Assembly (NCBI GenBank): GCA_029817715.1
Contig: JARUPY010000090.1
Span: 1,240,001 to 1,304,000, forward strand
Source of the DNA: Melastoma dodecandrum
Taxonomy: Eukaryota > Streptophyta > Magnoliopsida > Myrtales > Melastomataceae
Length of the DNA: 64,000 nucleotides
Direction: 5' to 3'
The notes beneath the pieces are model-generated. The model was not told the DNA's origin. It did no database searches and saw nothing but the letters and a program-made list of their open reading frames with translations. Positions 28,628 to 37,896 of this stretch are shown piece by piece. A program made the position numbers and the translations under genes. Position 1 is the stretch's first letter. Every line of letters begins with the position of its first letter.

Positions 28628-30109
28628 CTACTCGACCACCAGCTTGTAGCGTTCGCCGGGCTTCAGCACGCGGTCCGTATCGAGCCCGTTGAGAAGCTCG
28701 AACGTCTCGAGCGGCTTGTCGGGGACGACCATCATCTGGGAGAGCGTGCCGGCGTCGTCGCCCGCCTTGGCGACCTGGAGCCCGATGCGCAGCGGCTTCA
28801 CCTTTCCGATCTCGTCCGGGCCGATCTTGCGGAACGAGTCGATCGCCGCGCGGTAGGCCGCCTCGTGCGCGCTGTCGAGGCCGTGCGTGGCGAAGATGAC
28901 GCGATAGACCTCGTCGTCGTCGTAGCGGATGACGGCGAGCCGGAAGTTCCACTCGCCGGCGCGCGCGGTCGCGGTCACCGCCGGCATGCCGTTGACGTTG
29001 ATCTTCTCGATCGAGCTTTCGAGCAGGCCATCGATCCAGCCCGATCGCACGTAGGTTTCGAGCGTCGTCGTCTCCGGCACGGCGACGCTGTCGAGCCGCA
29101 TCGCCTCGATGCCGCCCTCCTTGACGCCGAGCACGGCCTGCGACGAGTTCTCGAGCACGAAACCGTCCGGCGCCGTGATCGTGAAGCCGAGCTTGGGCTG
29201 GGTGAAGACGCGGCCGCGGATCGTTCCCTCGGCTGGGTCGTCGCCGAACATGATCCCGTCGATCGCCTGCAGGTAGGCCTCGCGGTCGCGCGTGCCGAGG
29301 TCCGGCGCGCCGATCTCGCGCGCGGCCTTGATCGCGGCGGCGATGCGCTCCGGCGTCGAGGGATGCGTCGCTAGGATGTCGGGCTTGGCCGCCGAGGCGT
29401 TCTGGCCGATCAGCGAGGCGCGCAGAGCCGTCGACCGGGCGAGCGCCTGCAGAAAGCGACTGGCGCCATAGGCATCGTAGCCGGCGGCGGCGATCGTCTT
29501 GATGCCGATCTGGTCGGCCTCGAGCTCCTGTGCGCGCGAGAAGCCGGCGATCGACAGCTTCGCCGAGGCCGCGACCTCGGCGCCGCGCTGCTTGTTCTGC
29601 ACGAGTTCGGCGACCTTGGAGATCACGGCGGCGCGCTTTTCCTCTTCCTCGCGACGGATCGCGTGGCGGGCGGTGACGTGGGCGATCTCGTGCGCCATGA
29701 CGGCGGCCACCTCGGAGCCGTCATTGGCGAGGGCAAGCAGGCCGCGCGTCACGAAGAGGTCGCCGGACGGCAGCGCGAAGGCGTTGACGATCGGCGAGTT
29801 GAGGATCGTGACGTGGTAGGTCTTGCCGGCGAGGTTGCCGGTCGCCGCGAACTTCTGCACGACGCCGTCGAGGTACTTCTCGACCGCGGGATCCTTGTAC
29901 TCGCCGCCGAACAGGGCGACCATCCGCTTGTGCTCGGCCGAGGACGTCGACTCGGTGATGACCTTGGGGGCCGCCGGCGCTTCGATCGGCGCGACGGGCA
30001 CGACGCCCTGGTTGTCCATCGTCGCACAGGCGGCCAGCAGCAGGGCAGGCACCAGAGCGGCGAGCGATGCGGCGCTTCGGAAGCGCCCGAGGTTTTGACC
30101 GCGAGCCAT
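28628..30109 (-). CDS. M48 family metalloprotease, lipoprotein (BepA-like)
   Basis: Predicted 493 aa. The lipoprotein signal peptide ends LLLAACATM with the acylated Cys at ~28. Zinc site HEIAHVTARHA with the distal Glu in AQELEADQIGIKTIAAAGYDAYG. The C-terminal part ends in a LysM-like segment (TFELLNGLDTDRVLKPGERYKLV). Family members act in the periplasm in outer-membrane protein quality control. It is 7 bp downstream of the SNase-fold gene, so co-transcribed with it. Confidence 0.93.
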   Translation of the reverse strand: MARGQNLGRFRSAASLAALVPALLLAACATMDNQGVVPVAPIEAPAAPKVITESTSSAEHKRMVALFGGEYKDPAVEKYLDGVVQKFAATGNLAGKTYHVTILNSPIVNAFALPSGDLFVTRGLLALANDGSEVAAVMAHEIAHVTARHAIRREEEEKRAAVISKVAELVQNKQRGAEVAASAKLSIAGFSRAQELEADQIGIKTIAAAGYDAYGASRFLQALARSTALRASLIGQNASAAKPDILATHPSTPERIAAAIKAAREIGAPDLGTRDREAYLQAIDGIMFGDDPAEGTIRGRVFTQPKLGFTITAPDGFVLENSSQAVLGVKEGGIEAMRLDSVAVPETTTLETYVRSGWIDGLLESSIEKINVNGMPAVTATARAGEWNFRLAVIRYDDDEVYRVIFATHGLDSAHEAAYRAAIDSFRKIGPDEIGKVKPLRIGLQVAKAGDDAGTLSQMMVVPDKPLETFELLNGLDTDRVLKPGERYKLVVE

Positions 30110-30116
30110 GCGCAGG

Positions 30117-30947
30117 TCAGTTCGCCTGGGCCGGAGCAGTGGTCTCCGGCAGGATCTCGATCTCGTCGGGGCCGGCCAGCTCGATGCGCGGGCCGAAGCG
30201 GCGATCGAGCAGACCGCGCAGCCGCAGCGTCCGACCGACCATGGCCTTCACGTCGACGCCCTGCGCGACGAACACCTTCATCACGCGCGGCGCGATCGTC
30301 GCATCGAGGAGTCGCCCGTGCGTCGAGGCGCTGGCGCCTTCGAGGCGCAGCGTCGTGCGGTAGGTTCCCGGCTCGACACCCCGCAGCTTCGCCTCGACGA
30401 CGACGTCGCTGCCGGCACGCGCCGCGAAGGCCTTGGCGTCGTCGGCGGCCAGAACGGCGTAGGCAGGGTCGGCCCACAGGCCGAGCCGGGCGTGCCGCGC
30501 CTTGTCCTCGGCCGCGAGTAGTGCGGCGCGACAGGCGCTAGCGGCCGGCTCCGGCCGGTAGCGCGCGAGGCCCGCGGCGAGCGCCACCCCGGCAAGGCCG
30601 CCGACGGGGCCGTCCGGGAGGCTGGCGAAGGCCGCAAGGCGACCCCAGCGGTCGGGCTTCGGCGACAGCACGGTCACATTAAGCGGGCGGCGATCGAGGA
30701 GGGCGGCGAGTGCCGCGACGCTGCGTGCCTCGCGATCGGGCGTCGTGGGCGTGGCGGCAGCGGCCTCGATCCCCGCGAGGCGGAGAAGCCGTCCGTCGGC
30801 GAGCTTCAGCTCGAGCCGCGGGCCGACGGAGGCCAGCGTTGCCGACGTGGTCGCCGCGGTCGGGCACGACTGCGCGCGCGCTGCCGGAGCGGCGGCACAG
30901 CAGAGAGCGACGAGCGCGGCACGAGCGACAACCGCGAAACCGCGCAT
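30117..30947 (-). CDS. Thermonuclease (SNase-fold) family exported protein
   Basis: Predicted 276 aa with a signal peptide (VVARAALVALCCAAAPAARA). The SNase OB-fold is visible in GRLLRLAGIEAA, ARSVAALAALLDRRPLNVTVLSPKPDRWGRLAAF and ACRAALLAAEDKARHARLGLWADPAY, the last close to the usual A...AR..R.GLW motif. Some catalytic Arg/Glu positions look altered, so nuclease activity is uncertain. First gene of a pair with the M48 lipoprotein. Confidence 0.82.
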   Translation of the reverse strand: MRGFAVVARAALVALCCAAAPAARAQSCPTAATTSATLASVGPRLELKLADGRLLRLAGIEAAAATPTTPDREARSVAALAALLDRRPLNVTVLSPKPDRWGRLAAFASLPDGPVGGLAGVALAAGLARYRPEPAASACRAALLAAEDKARHARLGLWADPAYAVLAADDAKAFAARAGSDVVVEAKLRGVEPGTYRTTLRLEGASASTHGRLLDATIAPRVMKVFVAQGVDVKAMVGRTLRLRGLLDRRFGPRIELAGPDEIEILPETTAPAQAN

Positions 30948-31077
30948 CGGACCTCCCTTGTCGGGTCGCGGTCTTAACGCAGCTTTGATCCGCCGCCTAC
31001 GATCTTCTCTTCACCCTTGATTTCAAGCGCGTTACGGTCGCGGCTTCCTCTCCGAGAACCAAGGACGAAACTTTCTG

Positions 31078-31377
31078 ATGTTCTTCCAAGCCCTTACCGA
31101 CGCGCCCACGTTACGCGAAGGCGTGACGCTCAATTTCATGGCCGTGCCGCAGGAGGAGGGCGAGACCCCGGCGAAGATCGCCGCCGGCGATCACGTGACG
31201 CTGCGTTTCGGGCATTGCTGCCCGCTGATTAAGGAGGGCCGGATCACGCAGGCGAGCTGCGAGGCGGCAACCCTATCGTTCGAAGGCTCCGTCTGGGCGC
31301 TCGCGCCGCGCACGTCGGGTGTCGAGATCCCCGGCATCGTCAGCGAGGACTGGGTCATCACCCACCGCGCCGCCTAG
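31078..31377 (+). CDS. Hypothetical protein
   Basis: A 99-aa soluble protein starting MFFQALTDAPTLREGVTLNFMAVPQEE. There is no signal peptide, membrane helix or recognised motif apart from two nearby Cys pairs (GHCCPLIKEG, QASCEAATL). The compact beta-rich look, with many Val/Thr/Gly, might suit a small barrel. Its stop overlaps the stop of the convergent lytic transglycosylase by 4 bp. Divergent from the SNase gene across 130 bp. Confidence 0.65.
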   Translation: MFFQALTDAPTLREGVTLNFMAVPQEEGETPAKIAAGDHVTLRFGHCCPLIKEGRITQASCEAATLSFEGSVWALAPRTSGVEIPGIVSEDWVITHRAA

Positions 31378-32088
31378 CGCGCGGCGAGACGTTTCCAGCG
31401 GGCCTCGATCCGGGCGCTAATCCGGCTGACCTTGGCCTGCATGGCGGCCCAGAAGGCCTTGCCGGATCGCGCCTTGCCGCGGCCCGGCACGACGGTGGTG
31501 GCCTTCCCCGTGTCTGCAGGGTCGAGCTTCGCCGCGACGAGGTCGGCCGGCGTGATCTGCGCGGCAAGCGGCGAGCCCACCGCGACGAGATGCGCGCGGG
31601 CCCGGGCGCAATAGGAGACGGAGAGCGCGCTCATCATCTCCTCGCCGGTGCCCGCCCGATACTTCATCAGCGTGCGGCAGACGTCGCCCTTCGTCAGATG
31701 CCACGCCTGGCCGAGGTAGGTCGCGCCGTAGTGGATGTTGGTGGCGGGCTCCGCGAGCTGGCCGGGCAGGCCTTTGAACCCGAGCATCGCCGCCGTCTGC
31801 GGGCGGACCTGCATGAGGCCGATCTCGCCGACGCCGCCGAGCACGCTTGGATCGTAGCCGCTCTCGATGCTCATCACCGCATCGACCAGGGCGTCGGGGA
31901 GCCCGGCCTTGGCCGCCTCGTCGAGCACAAGCTTGCGATAGGGCGTCGCGCGCGCGCGCATCGGCGCGGGTCGGCGCCGCCACAGACGGAACGATGCTGG
32001 GCGACGCGACGGTTGACGGGTTGGCCAAAGCCGGCGCGGTCAGAAGCGCGAAGATGCCGGCCAGGCGAAACGTGTCGGTTTCAAACAT
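31374..32088 (-). CDS. Lytic transglycosylase, SLT family, with apparent frameshift
   Basis: The catalytic part (31374-31961) is an intact SLT domain: AVMSIESGYDPSVLGGVGEIGLMQVRPQTAAMLG with the catalytic Glu, ATNIHYGATYLGQAW and KYRAGTG. The signal peptide (MFETDTFRLAGIFALLTAP) is encoded from 32088 in a different frame. The two frames meet in a GC-dinucleotide tract near 31950-31962; one extra CG unit would join them. As written, translation from the internal ATG would give a cytoplasmic, non-exported enzyme. It is 12 bp downstream of the patatin gene. Confidence 0.8.
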
Positions 32089-32100
32089 CCAGCTGATGTC

Positions 32101-33468
32101 TCAGCCCGTGGCGTCGGCGAGGCCGGTGGCGACGGGCGAGCGGATGCCCGCGTCGTCCCCGCCGATCGGGACGGCGATGTCGTTGGCGAGATCGAACTTG
32201 CCCATCGGCAGCAGCGTCGGCGATTGCGGCGGCGACGAGTACCAGCAGCCGGAGCGGCCGACCTCGCGTCCGACCTCGAACAGCTCGCGGGCATGCGCTC
32301 GGTCGAAGAGCCGGCGCGGCCGCGCGGTGAAGCTCGGCGGGATGGCGTTGAAGAGGAAGCGGCTGTGGTTGCGCTTCGACGTCAGCGCCAGCGCGAGCAG
32401 ATTGTCGATGACCTGATATTTCACCAGCGTCTGCACCGCGCGGGCCGCGATCGGCATCAGCCGCGGGTCGATCGGGCTGTATTCCGGGCCGAGCTTGCCG
32501 TTCTGGATCACGTAGAGCGTGCGCTGGCGCCGCTTCTCGAACACCAGGTCCTCGATCTTCAGGACCTCCGTCTCCGGCGGGATGAAGACGAGTTCCGCCG
32601 TCACGCCGCCGTCGACGTGCATCTCGTCGTAGTGGCGGCCATCGGGACCGACGACGTCGATGTGGACCGGCGGGAACAGGCCGGGGAGCGCCGACGAGGC
32701 GCGCAGGACCTTGACGAACAACTCGCGGCGGTCGGGCCGATCGCTGGCGGCGATCTGCGACATCGACCAGATGACCTGGCGCTGGGCGTCGAGATTGGTC
32801 GTCAGCACGAGCAGGCGACGCCCCTTCAGATGCTCTTCCGCGATCTGGTCGAGAAACAGGTCGGTGACGTAATGGCGGATCAACCCCTCGAGGCGCGACG
32901 TGTCGTTCAGCGCGTCGGAGAAGAAGCCGCGCACGCCGCGGCTCTTGTAGAGATGGCCGGCGCCGTATTCCGTATAAATCTGCTCGAGGCACATGTCGCG
33001 ATTGATGAACGCGAACGGCGCCGCGAGCGCGCCGGCGCTGACGCCCGTCACGGTCTCGAAGCACGGCCTGTCGCCGCGCTCGCCCCAGCCCGTCAGCACG
33101 CCGGCCGCGAAGGCGCCCTTGTCGCCGCCGCCCGAAATGGCAAGAAAATTCGCCTCCACGCGGCCCCGCGGCGCGATGCCGGCCTCGGCCGCCGCGAGAA
33201 CATGCTGGTTCTTCTTGATCAGCAGCTCCTCGAACGTCGGCGTGTAGATGTCGCCCCAGGCCCGGGCTCGCTCGTAGCCTGGAATGACCGCCGTCTCGAT
33301 CATCGACTCGGGCAGCGCCGAGGCGCGCGGCGTCGCCTCGGTGTTCCTGTGCTCGCGCGCGCCGTGCGCGAAGCGCCGGGCGAGGCGTCGCAGGAAGGGA
33401 TCGTTGCGCCGCGCCTCGACCTCGGCGCGGATCTGCCACCCCTCCACCTTTCGCGGCATCTCGTTCAC
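32101..33468 (-). CDS. Patatin-like phospholipase
   Basis: A 455-aa lipid acyl hydrolase of the patatin family using a Ser-Asp dyad. Oxyanion motif ISGGGDKGAFAAGVL, nucleophile GVSAGALAAPFAF (GxSxG) and the Asp in MHVDGGVTAELVF. The N-terminal ~100 residues precede the domain and contain no clear signal peptide. Probably first gene of a unit with the lytic transglycosylase 12 bp downstream, which would group two envelope-active enzymes. Substrate not evident. Confidence 0.92.
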   Translation of the reverse strand: MNEMPRKVEGWQIRAEVEARRNDPFLRRLARRFAHGAREHRNTEATPRASALPESMIETAVIPGYERARAWGDIYTPTFEELLIKKNQHVLAAAEAGIAPRGRVEANFLAISGGGDKGAFAAGVLTGWGERGDRPCFETVTGVSAGALAAPFAFINRDMCLEQIYTEYGAGHLYKSRGVRGFFSDALNDTSRLEGLIRHYVTDLFLDQIAEEHLKGRRLLVLTTNLDAQRQVIWSMSQIAASDRPDRRELFVKVLRASSALPGLFPPVHIDVVGPDGRHYDEMHVDGGVTAELVFIPPETEVLKIEDLVFEKRRQRTLYVIQNGKLGPEYSPIDPRLMPIAARAVQTLVKYQVIDNLLALALTSKRNHSRFLFNAIPPSFTARPRRLFDRAHARELFEVGREVGRSGCWYSSPPQSPTLLPMGKFDLANDIAVPIGGDDAGIRSPVATGLADATG

Positions 33469-33546
33469 GGGTGCGTCCTCCGTCCTCCACGCGGAGCCTA
33501 AGCCTGGGAGGCCTAAGCCTGCGTGCCGTGTCTTAAGATGGTGTCG

Positions 33547-33753
33547 TCAGTCGGGTGCGACCATCACGTCGGAGGCCTTGATCAGCGCCGTCGCCTTCTT
33601 GCCCGGCGCCAGACCCAGCTCCGCGACCGCCTCGTTGGTGATCGAGGCGAACAGGCGCGTGCCACCGACGTCGATCACGACATGCGACGTCGTCGCGCCC
33701 TTGTGCACCTCGACGACGGTGCCGGCGAGCTGGTTGCGCGCGGAAATCTTCAT
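33547..33753 (-). CDS. Mop/TOBE molybdate-binding protein (molbindin)
   Basis: A 68-aa single TOBE/Mop domain: MKISARNQLAGTVVEVHKG, SHVVIDVGGTRLFASIT and ATALIKASDVMVA. These proteins oligomerise and bind molybdate or tungstate as an intracellular store. No mod transport genes are in the window. It lies 63 bp downstream of the FAD oxidase gene on the same strand. Confidence 0.93.
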   Translation of the reverse strand: MKISARNQLAGTVVEVHKGATTSHVVIDVGGTRLFASITNEAVAELGLAPGKKATALIKASDVMVAPD

Positions 33754-33816
33754 GAAATTGCCTCTTGTGGAGCCGCCTTTTGCAGCCGGGTCGGCTTTAG
33801 CAGATCGGCGCCTCGC

Positions 33817-34923
33817 TCAAAACCGCAGAGCGAGGTCGCGGACGTGCTCGGCAATGGCGAGCGCGGCGGTCAGGCCCGGCGACTCGATGCCGAACAGGTT
33901 CACGAGGCCGGCGATGCCGTGCTCGCGTTCGCCCTCGATGACGAAGTCGCGCGCGGGTTCGCCCTTGGCCGAGATCTTCGGCCGGATGCCGGCGCCGGCC
34001 GGCTCCAAGGCCCCCTCGGGCAGCGCCGGCCAGTAGCGGCGGATGTCGGCCGCGAAGGCGTCCGCGCGTGCGGCATCGACCGAATAATCGAGGTCTTCGA
34101 TCCACTCGACGTCGGGGCCGAACAGGACGCGTCCATCCAGCATGGCGGTGAGGTGGATGCCGATGCCGCCGGGCACCGGCAGCGGGTAGATCAGCCGCGA
34201 GAAGGGGCAGGCGCCGCGTAGCGCGAAATAGCTGCCCTTGGCGAAGGCCGCCCGCGGCACGCGCTCCGGCGGCATGCCCTCGATCGCGCGCGCCACGGCG
34301 GGCGCGCCGTGGCCGGCCGCGTTGATCAGGAGGCGGCAGGCGAGCCGCATCGGCGCGGCCCCGCCGACCTCGAGCACGAAGCCTTGCTTGGCGCGGTAGG
34401 CGTATTCGAGCGGCGCGTGAAACGCCGTCACCGCGCCGAACTCCTCGGCGTCGTCCTGCAGCGCGCGGACCAGCGCATGCGCGTCGACGACGCCTGTCGA
34501 GGGCGACAGCAGGGCGCTGGTGCAGGCGAGCGTCGGCTCGAGCGCCTGCGCGTCGGCGGCGGAGAGCGGCGCAAGATCGTCGACGCCGTTCTCGCGCGCG
34601 GTGGCGGCGATGTCGGCGAGCGAGGCGTCCTCCTGCGGCGAGGTCGCGACGACGAGCTTGCCGGTCCGGCGGTGCGGCACCTGATGCGCCCCGGCATACG
34701 CGTAGAGCAGTCGGCGCCCGTCGACGCAGAAGCGCGCCTTCAGGCTGCCGGGCGGATAGTACAGCCCGGCATGGATCACCCCGCTGCCGCGGCCCGACGT
34801 GCCGTCGAACAGCCCCTCGGCCGCCTCGAGCACCAGCACCTGCCGCCCCGCTAGAGCCAGCGCGCGGGCGATCGCCAGCCCGACGACGCCGGCGCCGGCC
34901 ACGACGCATTCGACCTGATCCAT
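33817..34923 (-). CDS. FAD-dependent oxidoreductase, L-2-hydroxyglutarate oxidase-like
   Basis: A 368-aa DAO-family flavoprotein. FAD-binding CVVAGAGVVGLAIARALALAG, TSGRGSGVIHAGLYYPPGSLKARFC (signature shared with LhgO/L2HGDH), and C-terminal VNLFGIESPGLTAALAIAEHV. Family members oxidise L-2-hydroxyglutarate and pass electrons to the membrane quinone pool. Several residues around IHAGLYY match that subfamily, but the substrate should be treated as inferred. Confidence 0.9.
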   Translation of the reverse strand: MDQVECVVAGAGVVGLAIARALALAGRQVLVLEAAEGLFDGTSGRGSGVIHAGLYYPPGSLKARFCVDGRRLLYAYAGAHQVPHRRTGKLVVATSPQEDASLADIAATARENGVDDLAPLSAADAQALEPTLACTSALLSPSTGVVDAHALVRALQDDAEEFGAVTAFHAPLEYAYRAKQGFVLEVGGAAPMRLACRLLINAAGHGAPAVARAIEGMPPERVPRAAFAKGSYFALRGACPFSRLIYPLPVPGGIGIHLTAMLDGRVLFGPDVEWIEDLDYSVDAARADAFAADIRRYWPALPEGALEPAGAGIRPKISAKGEPARDFVIEGEREHGIAGLVNLFGIESPGLTAALAIAEHVRDLALRF

Positions 34924-35012
34924 GAGACCGCCAATACCCCTCTGTTCGGCTTGATATTTAGGCGCATCAAACTGATATGGAGGCCGGTTTCACGCTAGGT
35001 CCACAGGGTTTC

Positions 35013-35648
35013 ATGAACGACACCAAGCCAGAGCAGCCGAAGCCGGCGAACTCGAACGGCCCGGCCGAGGCAACGGCGAACGCCGAGGGCACGCAGGCGA
35101 GCGCCGCCGCGTCGGCCGCGGCGAGCGCCGGCGCCGAGGCGACCGCCGGCGCCGAGCCCGATCCGTTCAAGGTGCTCGAGGCGCTGCAGGCGGAGAACGT
35201 CGAGCTCAAGGATCGCTCGCTGCGCACCCTTGCCGAGATGGAGAACCTGCGCCGGCGCACCGAGCGCGAGGTGACCGACGCGAAGGCCTATGGCGTCACC
35301 TCGTTCGCCCGCGAGATGCTGGGCTTCGCCGACAACCTGCGCCGCGCCATCGAGGCGGTTCCGGCGGAGGCGGTGGCCGCCTCAGACCCTGCCGTGAAAG
35401 GCTTCGTCGAAGGGATCACGCTGACCGAGCGCGATTTTCTCGCGCGGCTCGCGCGGTTCGGCGTGAAGCAGATGGAGCCGCTCGGCAAGAAGTTCGACCC
35501 GAACCAGCACGAGGTGCTGTTCGAGATCCCGGACGAGAGCGTGGCGACGGGCACGGTGAAGCAGGTCGTCGAGCCGGGCTACACCATCGGCGAGCGCACG
35601 CTGCGCGCCGCCAAGGTCGGCGTCGCGCGCGGCGGCCCGAAGGCCTGA
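35013..35648 (+). CDS. grpE: Nucleotide exchange factor GrpE
   Basis: Predicted 211-aa DnaK co-chaperone. An Ala/Glu-rich N-terminus leads into the long dimerising helix ([23 protein letters not shown]) and the beta-wing ([49 protein letters not shown]). The ATG at 35013 has AGGG about 6 bp upstream; an ATG at 34977 in frame would add 12 residues. It stands alone; the usual partner hrcA is not next to it. Confidence 0.95.
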   Translation: MNDTKPEQPKPANSNGPAEATANAEGTQASAAASAAASAGAEATAGAEPDPFKVLEALQAENVELKDRSLRTLAEMENLRRRTEREVTDAKAYGVTSFAREMLGFADNLRRAIEAVPAEAVAASDPAVKGFVEGITLTERDFLARLARFGVKQMEPLGKKFDPNQHEVLFEIPDESVATGTVKQVVEPGYTIGERTLRAAKVGVARGGPKA

Positions 35649-35655
35649 GTCCCAT

Positions 35656-36114
35656 TCACAGTTCCAGGTGCAGGAACTGATTGAAGTCGCTCGGTCGGTA
35701 CTCCGCGAAGGCGGCGCCGTTTACGAAGCCGCGCTTTCGATAGAGCGCGAGCGCCGGCTCGAAGACAGGCCCGCTCCCAGTCTCGAGGCTGAGCCGGCGC
35801 ACGCGTCGCGCCCGTGCCGCCGCGATGATGGTGTCGAGGATGGCCGAGCCGGCTCCCATCCGGATGAAGCTCGGATGGGTGCGCATCGACTTCACCTCCG
35901 CAGTCCCGTCGCCGAGCATCTTGAGGGCTCCGACGGCGGCGACGCGCTCGCCGCGCCAAGCCGTCCAGACCGTGACCTTGGGAGAGGTGAGGCCCGCAAG
36001 GTCGAGCGCAAACACGCTGCCGGGCGGCGAGGCGCCGTGCATCCCGATGAGGTGGAACTCGAGCAGCGCCTTGACTTGCTCGGCCGCGAGATCGTCGGCT
36101 CGAACCTCAAACAT
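35656..36114 (-). CDS. GNAT family N-acetyltransferase
   Basis: A 152-aa acetyltransferase: MRTHPSFIRMGAGSAILDTIIAAARARGV-like motif A (RMGAGSA), RLSLETGSGPVFEPALALYRKRGFV and EYRPSDFNQFLHLEL. The pattern resembles the YafP/PA4866-like small GNATs. Its start overlaps the alkB stop by 8 bp, so it belongs to the receiver - alkB - GNAT unit. Substrate unknown. Confidence 0.93.
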   Translation of the reverse strand: MFEVRADDLAAEQVKALLEFHLIGMHGASPPGSVFALDLAGLTSPKVTVWTAWRGERVAAVGALKMLGDGTAEVKSMRTHPSFIRMGAGSAILDTIIAAARARRVRRLSLETGSGPVFEPALALYRKRGFVNGAAFAEYRPSDFNQFLHLEL

Positions 36115-36757
36115 GTTCTTGCGGCGCCGAAAGCCGCTCGCCTGTTACCCGCCGCAGCGTGAGGTTGAAGCGGCCGCCTTCATCCAGAAGCGTCGAGGAG
36201 CCGGCGAGGATTCGGTCGACGCCGTGGAAGGCGAGGCGCGCCGCACCGCCGAGCACGAGCGCATCGCCGGACTGCAGCTTGAGGCTTTTCGTCGGGCCGC
36301 GCCGCTCGGTGCCGCCGTAGCGAAACACGCAGGTGTCGCCGAGCGACAGCGAGAGAACGGGCGCGGAGAAACTCTCTTCGTCGCGATCTTGATGCATGCC
36401 CATCTTGGCGCCGCCGTCGTAGTAGTTGACCAGGCAGGCTTCGGGCGGTTCCGGGTAGTCGGCGAGCTTTGCCCAGGCGTCGAGCACGAGCTTCGGCAGC
36501 GGCGGCCAGGCGCGACCTGTCGTCGGATGGATCGGGTCGTAGCGGTAGCCGGTGCGATCCGAGACCCAGCCGAGGGGACCTGCGTTGCTCATCCGGACCG
36601 AGAACGGCGTGCCGCTGCGCGGCATCGTCGGCGTGAAGAGCGGCGCGTCCGCCAGCACCCGGCGTATTTCGGCGAGCAGGGCGGTTTGCCCGTCACGATC
36701 GAGAAAGCCGGGGACACAGCGAAGCCCCGGCGCGGCCTCGATCGCCGCGCTGCTCAC
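36107..36757 (-). CDS. alkB: Alpha-ketoglutarate-dependent DNA dioxygenase AlkB
   Basis: A 216-aa Fe(II)/2-oxoglutarate enzyme that repairs 1-methyladenine and 3-methylcytosine. Metal ligands HxD in MGMHQDRDEESF and distal His in LAFHGVDRI; 2-OG-binding Arg in GGRFNLTLRR; substrate lid NYYDGGAKMG and WVSDRTGYRYD. It overlaps both the upstream receiver gene (ATGA) and the downstream GNAT gene. It is not beside an ada gene, so it is not under the classical adaptive-response layout. Confidence 0.95.
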   Translation of the reverse strand: MSSAAIEAAPGLRCVPGFLDRDGQTALLAEIRRVLADAPLFTPTMPRSGTPFSVRMSNAGPLGWVSDRTGYRYDPIHPTTGRAWPPLPKLVLDAWAKLADYPEPPEACLVNYYDGGAKMGMHQDRDEESFSAPVLSLSLGDTCVFRYGGTERRGPTKSLKLQSGDALVLGGAARLAFHGVDRILAGSSTLLDEGGRFNLTLRRVTGERLSAPQEHV

Positions 36758-37287
36758 TTGTCGTCGAGGCGGCCGAGCACTGACGCGAAGGCATCCGGCA
36801 TGCCTTCGGCGGCAGCCGGCGTCTCGTAGGTCGAGGCGATGCCGCTGCGCACGCCGCCAACCGTCGGCTTCGTCGCCATCTGGTCGACGAGGAGGTCGAC
36901 GCGGGTCGCCGACGCGTCGTGCGCGACCGTCACGCTGTCGCCCGCCGCAACCGCCTCGATCGCCTTGATGAGCTCGGACATGCGCATGCCCTTGGTCAGC
37001 ACCGGGCAGGGCGGCGGGTCGGGCAGTTCGGTCATGCCCGTGAGGATCGCCACGCGTGCGTTCGGCATGATCCCGAGGATGTGCCGCGCGAGGTCGCCGC
37101 CGGTCATGCCGGGCATGGTGTAGTCGATCAGGATAAGGTCGAAGGCATCGTTGTCGTGCAAAAGCTCGATCGCCGCTTCGGCGCCGACGGCCGGCGTCAC
37201 GAAGTGCCCCGCCTCCTCGAGTTCGTCGGCGATCACGTGGCGGATCAGCGGATCGTCGTCTACCAGGAGAATTTCGAGATGCGCCAT
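36754..37287 (-). CDS. Response regulator receiver protein
   Basis: Predicted 177 aa. Receiver residues ~1-120: ILLVDDDPLIRHVIADELEEAGHFV, phospho-Asp in LILIDYTMPGMTGGDLA, Thr in AILTGMTE, Lys in VLTKGMRMSEL. A ~55-residue tail without a known output domain follows. Start at 37285-37287. It is the first gene of a unit with alkB and a GNAT gene, joined by ATGA. No kinase is adjacent. Confidence 0.9.
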   Translation of the reverse strand: MAHLEILLVDDDPLIRHVIADELEEAGHFVTPAVGAEAAIELLHDNDAFDLILIDYTMPGMTGGDLARHILGIMPNARVAILTGMTELPDPPPCPVLTKGMRMSELIKAIEAVAAGDSVTVAHDASATRVDLLVDQMATKPTVGGVRSGIASTYETPAAAEGMPDAFASVLGRLDDK

Positions 37288-37434
37288 GCCTTCACCCGAT
37301 CGATCTAACCCTCGGACGGCCCGCGGGACGCGCCAGATGTCATTTGACGTAGAGCTTGGCAACTGACGATCGTCTGGGATCGTTCCTTTGGCCAATCGTC
37401 TGAGGTAAGTCCCATCGACGCGCGGGAGGCGAGA

Positions 37435-37890
37435 TTGGTTGCAGCGACGATCGAGGAAATCAAGGCGATGATCGGCCAGGAGGCCGGGGTCTCGAGCTGG
37501 ATCATGGTCGACCAGGCCCGGATCGACGCCTTCGCCGCGACGACCGGCGACGACCAGTTCATCCACGTCGACCCCGTGCGCGCCGCCGCCACCCCCTATG
37601 GCGGCACGATCGCCCACGGCCTGCTGACGCTGTCGCTCGTCCCGGTCATGGCGTATGAGGCGCTGCCGAGCCCGCAGCCGGTGCGCATGGCGGTCAACTA
37701 CGGCTACAACCGCATCCGCTTCACCTCGCCGGTCCGCGCCGGCAAGCGGGTGCGCGCGCGCTTCAAGATCGTCGACATCCGCGAGGTCGAGCCGGGGCGC
37801 TGGGACCGGATCACCGAGGTGCAAGTCGAGATCGAGGGCGAGGCGCGGCCTGCCCTCGTCGCCGAGATGATCAGCGTGATCTACGTCTAG
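37435..37890 (+). CDS. MaoC-like (R)-hydratase
   Basis: A 151-aa hot-dog fold enoyl-CoA hydratase. Hydratase-2 motif with the catalytic Asp and His: FIHVDPVRAAATPYGGTIAHGLLTLSLVPVM. The start is a TTG 5 bp after GGGAGG; the next ATG is already inside the fold. It is beside a polyhydroxyalkanoate-granule family gene (convergent), so a role in providing (R)-3-hydroxyacyl-CoA for PHA or in acyl catabolism is plausible. Confidence 0.92.
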   Translation: MVAATIEEIKAMIGQEAGVSSWIMVDQARIDAFAATTGDDQFIHVDPVRAAATPYGGTIAHGLLTLSLVPVMAYEALPSPQPVRMAVNYGYNRIRFTSPVRAGKRVRARFKIVDIREVEPGRWDRITEVQVEIEGEARPALVAEMISVIYV

Positions 37891-37896
37891 ACTACT

